Origin: Anas platyrhynchos
Lineage: Eukaryota > Chordata > Aves > Anseriformes > Anatidae
DNA length: 64,000 nucleotides
Direction of reading: 5' to 3'
Assembly: GCF_047663525.1 (NCBI RefSeq)
Contig: NC_092589.1
Coordinates: forward strand, 75,575,001-75,639,000
Shown here: piece after piece, positions 62,603 through 64,000 of the stretch
How positions within the stretch are numbered: the stretch's first letter is position 1
Layout: each line of letters starts with the position of its first letter
Notes under the pieces: generated by a model
Database searches by the model: none
What the model was told of the DNA's origin: nothing
Seen by the model: the letters and a program-made list of their open reading frames with translations, nothing else
Translations under genes and position numbers: made by a program

Positions 62603-63662
62603 TGTTGTGGTTCCACTCAAGTGGGTAGCCGAGCTCCACCACAGCCGCTCTCTCACTCCCCCTCCTCAAAGAGAACGGGGAGAAAATACAATGAAAGGGC
62701 TCAAAGGTTGAGATAAGGACAAGGAGATCATGCAGTAATTATTGTAACAGGCAAAACAGATTCTGCATAGGGAGATAGTAAAATTTATTGCTTATTACTA
62801 ACAAGCTAGAGAAGTGAGAAACATAGGAAAGAAACCAAAAGCACCTCCCCCCCCATCCACCCTCTTCCACCTCCTCCCCCCAAGCGGCGCAGGGGAACGG
62901 GGGAATGGGGGTTATGGTCAGTCTACAGCACTTCTTCTCCGCCGCTCCTTCTCGGTCACTCTCGTCCCCTGTGCTATGGGGTCCCTTCCATGGGATGCAG
63001 TCCTTGATGGACTGATCCGAAGTGGGCTTCCCACAGGCAGCAGCTCTTCCAGAACTGCTCCAGATATGGGTCTGTACCACGGGGTCCATCCCTCAGGAGA
63101 AAACTGCTCCAACTTGGGTCCCCCACGGGCAGCAGCTCCTGTCAGGTCACCTGCTCCTGCGTGGTCTCCTCTCCATGGGCTACAGGTCCGGCCCGGAATC
63201 TGCTCCAGCAGGGGTCTTCCACAGGCGGCAGCCTCTGTCAATACAGGGCCACCTGCTCCACCATGGTCTCCTCCATGGGCTGCAGCGTGGAACCCTGCTC
63301 CACCGTGGTACTCCATGGGCTGCAGGGGGACATCCTGCTTCACCATGGTCCTCACCACAGGCCGCAGGGGACTTCTGCTCCAGCGCCTGGAGCACCTCTT
63401 CCCCTACTTCTTCACTGACCTTGGAACCTGCAAGGCTGTTCCTCACTCCTCTCACTCTCCCAGCTGCTGTGTGGCACAGTGATTTTTTTTTTTTCCTGTT
63501 TTAAATATGCTCTCACAGAGGCGAAAAACAACATTGCTTATTGGCTCGGCTCTGGTCAGCAGTGGGGCCCTTGCCAAACATGAGGCAGCTTCTAGATCCT
63601 TCTCACAGAAACCACCTCAATGGCCCCCTGCTATTAAAACCTTGCCATGTAAACCCACTACA
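62603..63662 (-). mobile_element. Full-length solo LTR of an ERVL-like retrovirus, about 1,060 bp
   Basis: The left end is TGTTGTGGTTCC and the right end CCCACTACA, and it is bounded by AACCT duplications. Minus-strand orientation is supported by a TATA-like ATATTTAAA (plus 63500-63508) upstream, in minus sense, of an AATAAA (plus TTTATT at 62784-62789). Between them lies a GC-rich region with several copies of a 'CTCCATGGGCTGCAG'-like word at about 63172-63365, a local degenerate tandem array. The long open frames on both strands here (up to 222 codons at 62814-63482) come from that array and are not genes. The LTR at 3347 is an internally deleted relative. Neither flank holds gag, pol or env. 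Confidence 0.9.
63172..63365 (+). repeat. Degenerate tandem 'CCATGGGCTGCAG' array inside the LTR
   Basis: Words of the form CTCCATGGGCT(A/G)CAG, CACCATGGTC and TCCACAGGCGGCAG recur with irregular spacing, each followed by a CTGCTCC-type word. The related LTR at 3347 carries fewer units, so array length differs between copies. Confidence 0.7.
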
Positions 63663-63667
63663 AACCT

Positions 63668-64000
63668 AAGGGTAAAATTACCTCAAGACTTGGAGCTGGT
63701 AAAGAACAACAAAACTATAGGAAACGACACAGCACAAAAAGAGGCATGGCATAAATTACAACAAAAGAAATGAAAATTGTTAGGAGAAAAAAGGCAACAA
63801 AACAAACATTTTAGAAAGACAAAGAAAAAAACGGGGAAGGGGAATATTTAGGTAGGTGCACTATGTGATCAGGGAAAGAAAACACCTAATAAAATGCAGT
63901 TAAATAAAGGAGAAACAGGTTAGTAAACTTCAGCTCCAGATTACCAAACTGATATGGCCATATCAGTGTATAAAATATGGGAATATTAAATGTTGGAGTC
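63668..64000. other. Unassigned flank of the LTR
   Basis: A-rich DNA with no recognisable gene or repeat. A small palindrome, TGATATGGCCATATCA, lies at 63950-63965. Confidence 0.5.

Larger units (their letters stand above)
62598..63667. repeat. 5-bp target-site duplication AACCT around a solo LTR
   Basis: AACCT lies at 62598-62602 and at 63663-63667, directly outside TGTTGTGG...CACTACA. Flanking bases beyond it differ, so it is exactly 5 bp. A perfect duplication argues for simple insertion followed by LTR-LTR recombination at one site. Confidence 0.9.

Noticed and set aside
62814-63504. Long open frames on both strands (up to 222 codons)
   Set aside because: They lie wholly within the solo LTR and come from its GC-rich degenerate tandem array; several registers are open at once.

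Overview
The window looks like avian nuclear DNA, most likely a gene desert or a very long intron on an AT-rich chromosome. The evidence is the repeat content: CR1 LINE fragments of several ages, some ending in the CR1 3' motif ATTCTATG, and LTRs of the TGT...ACA type with 5-bp target-site duplications that resemble avian ERVL-like elements. There are no Alu- or B1-type SINEs and no L1. I found no rRNA, tRNA, CRISPR array, operon or convincing protein-coding host gene. I cannot name the species; a non-avian archosaur is less likely but possible.

Layout. 1-3.2 kb: plain AT-rich DNA with one possible MIR-like relic. 3.2-3.8 kb: a long G tract and a GC-rich, internally deleted LTR. 3.8-15.8 kb: unassigned DNA with short palindromes and a 37-nt T tract. 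15.8-16.9 kb: two CR1 3' fragments in opposite orientations. 16.9-31.5 kb: mostly unassigned, with a CTCF-like motif near 23.4 kb and an unclassified GC-rich island at 25.6-26.1 kb. 31.5-32.9 kb: degenerate antisense CR1. 34.3-35.6 kb: a young CR1 copy inserted into an older CR1 copy; the young copy keeps an intact C-terminal piece of the CR1 ORF2 reading frame. 35.6-51.2 kb: AT-rich DNA with a 37-nt T tract, a perfect 14-bp palindrome, another antisense CR1 relic and a second CTCF-like motif. 51.3-52.0 kb: a clean solo LTR with duplicated CCATC. 53.2-53.6 kb: a 17-bp stem inverted repeat followed by a weak exon-like segment. 57.6-58.4 kb: a second young CR1 3' copy, differing from the 34-kb copy at two bases in 253, and an older CR1 end. 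62.6-63.7 kb: a full-length solo LTR of about 1,060 bp with duplicated AACCT.

Nothing here forms a pathway. The window records retrotransposition: old CR1 decay, later LTR insertion followed by LTR-LTR recombination, and comparatively recent CR1 activity. Functional candidates outside the repeats are limited to two CTCF-like motifs and a few inverted repeats, all of which need external data. I did not find a convincing new biological system.
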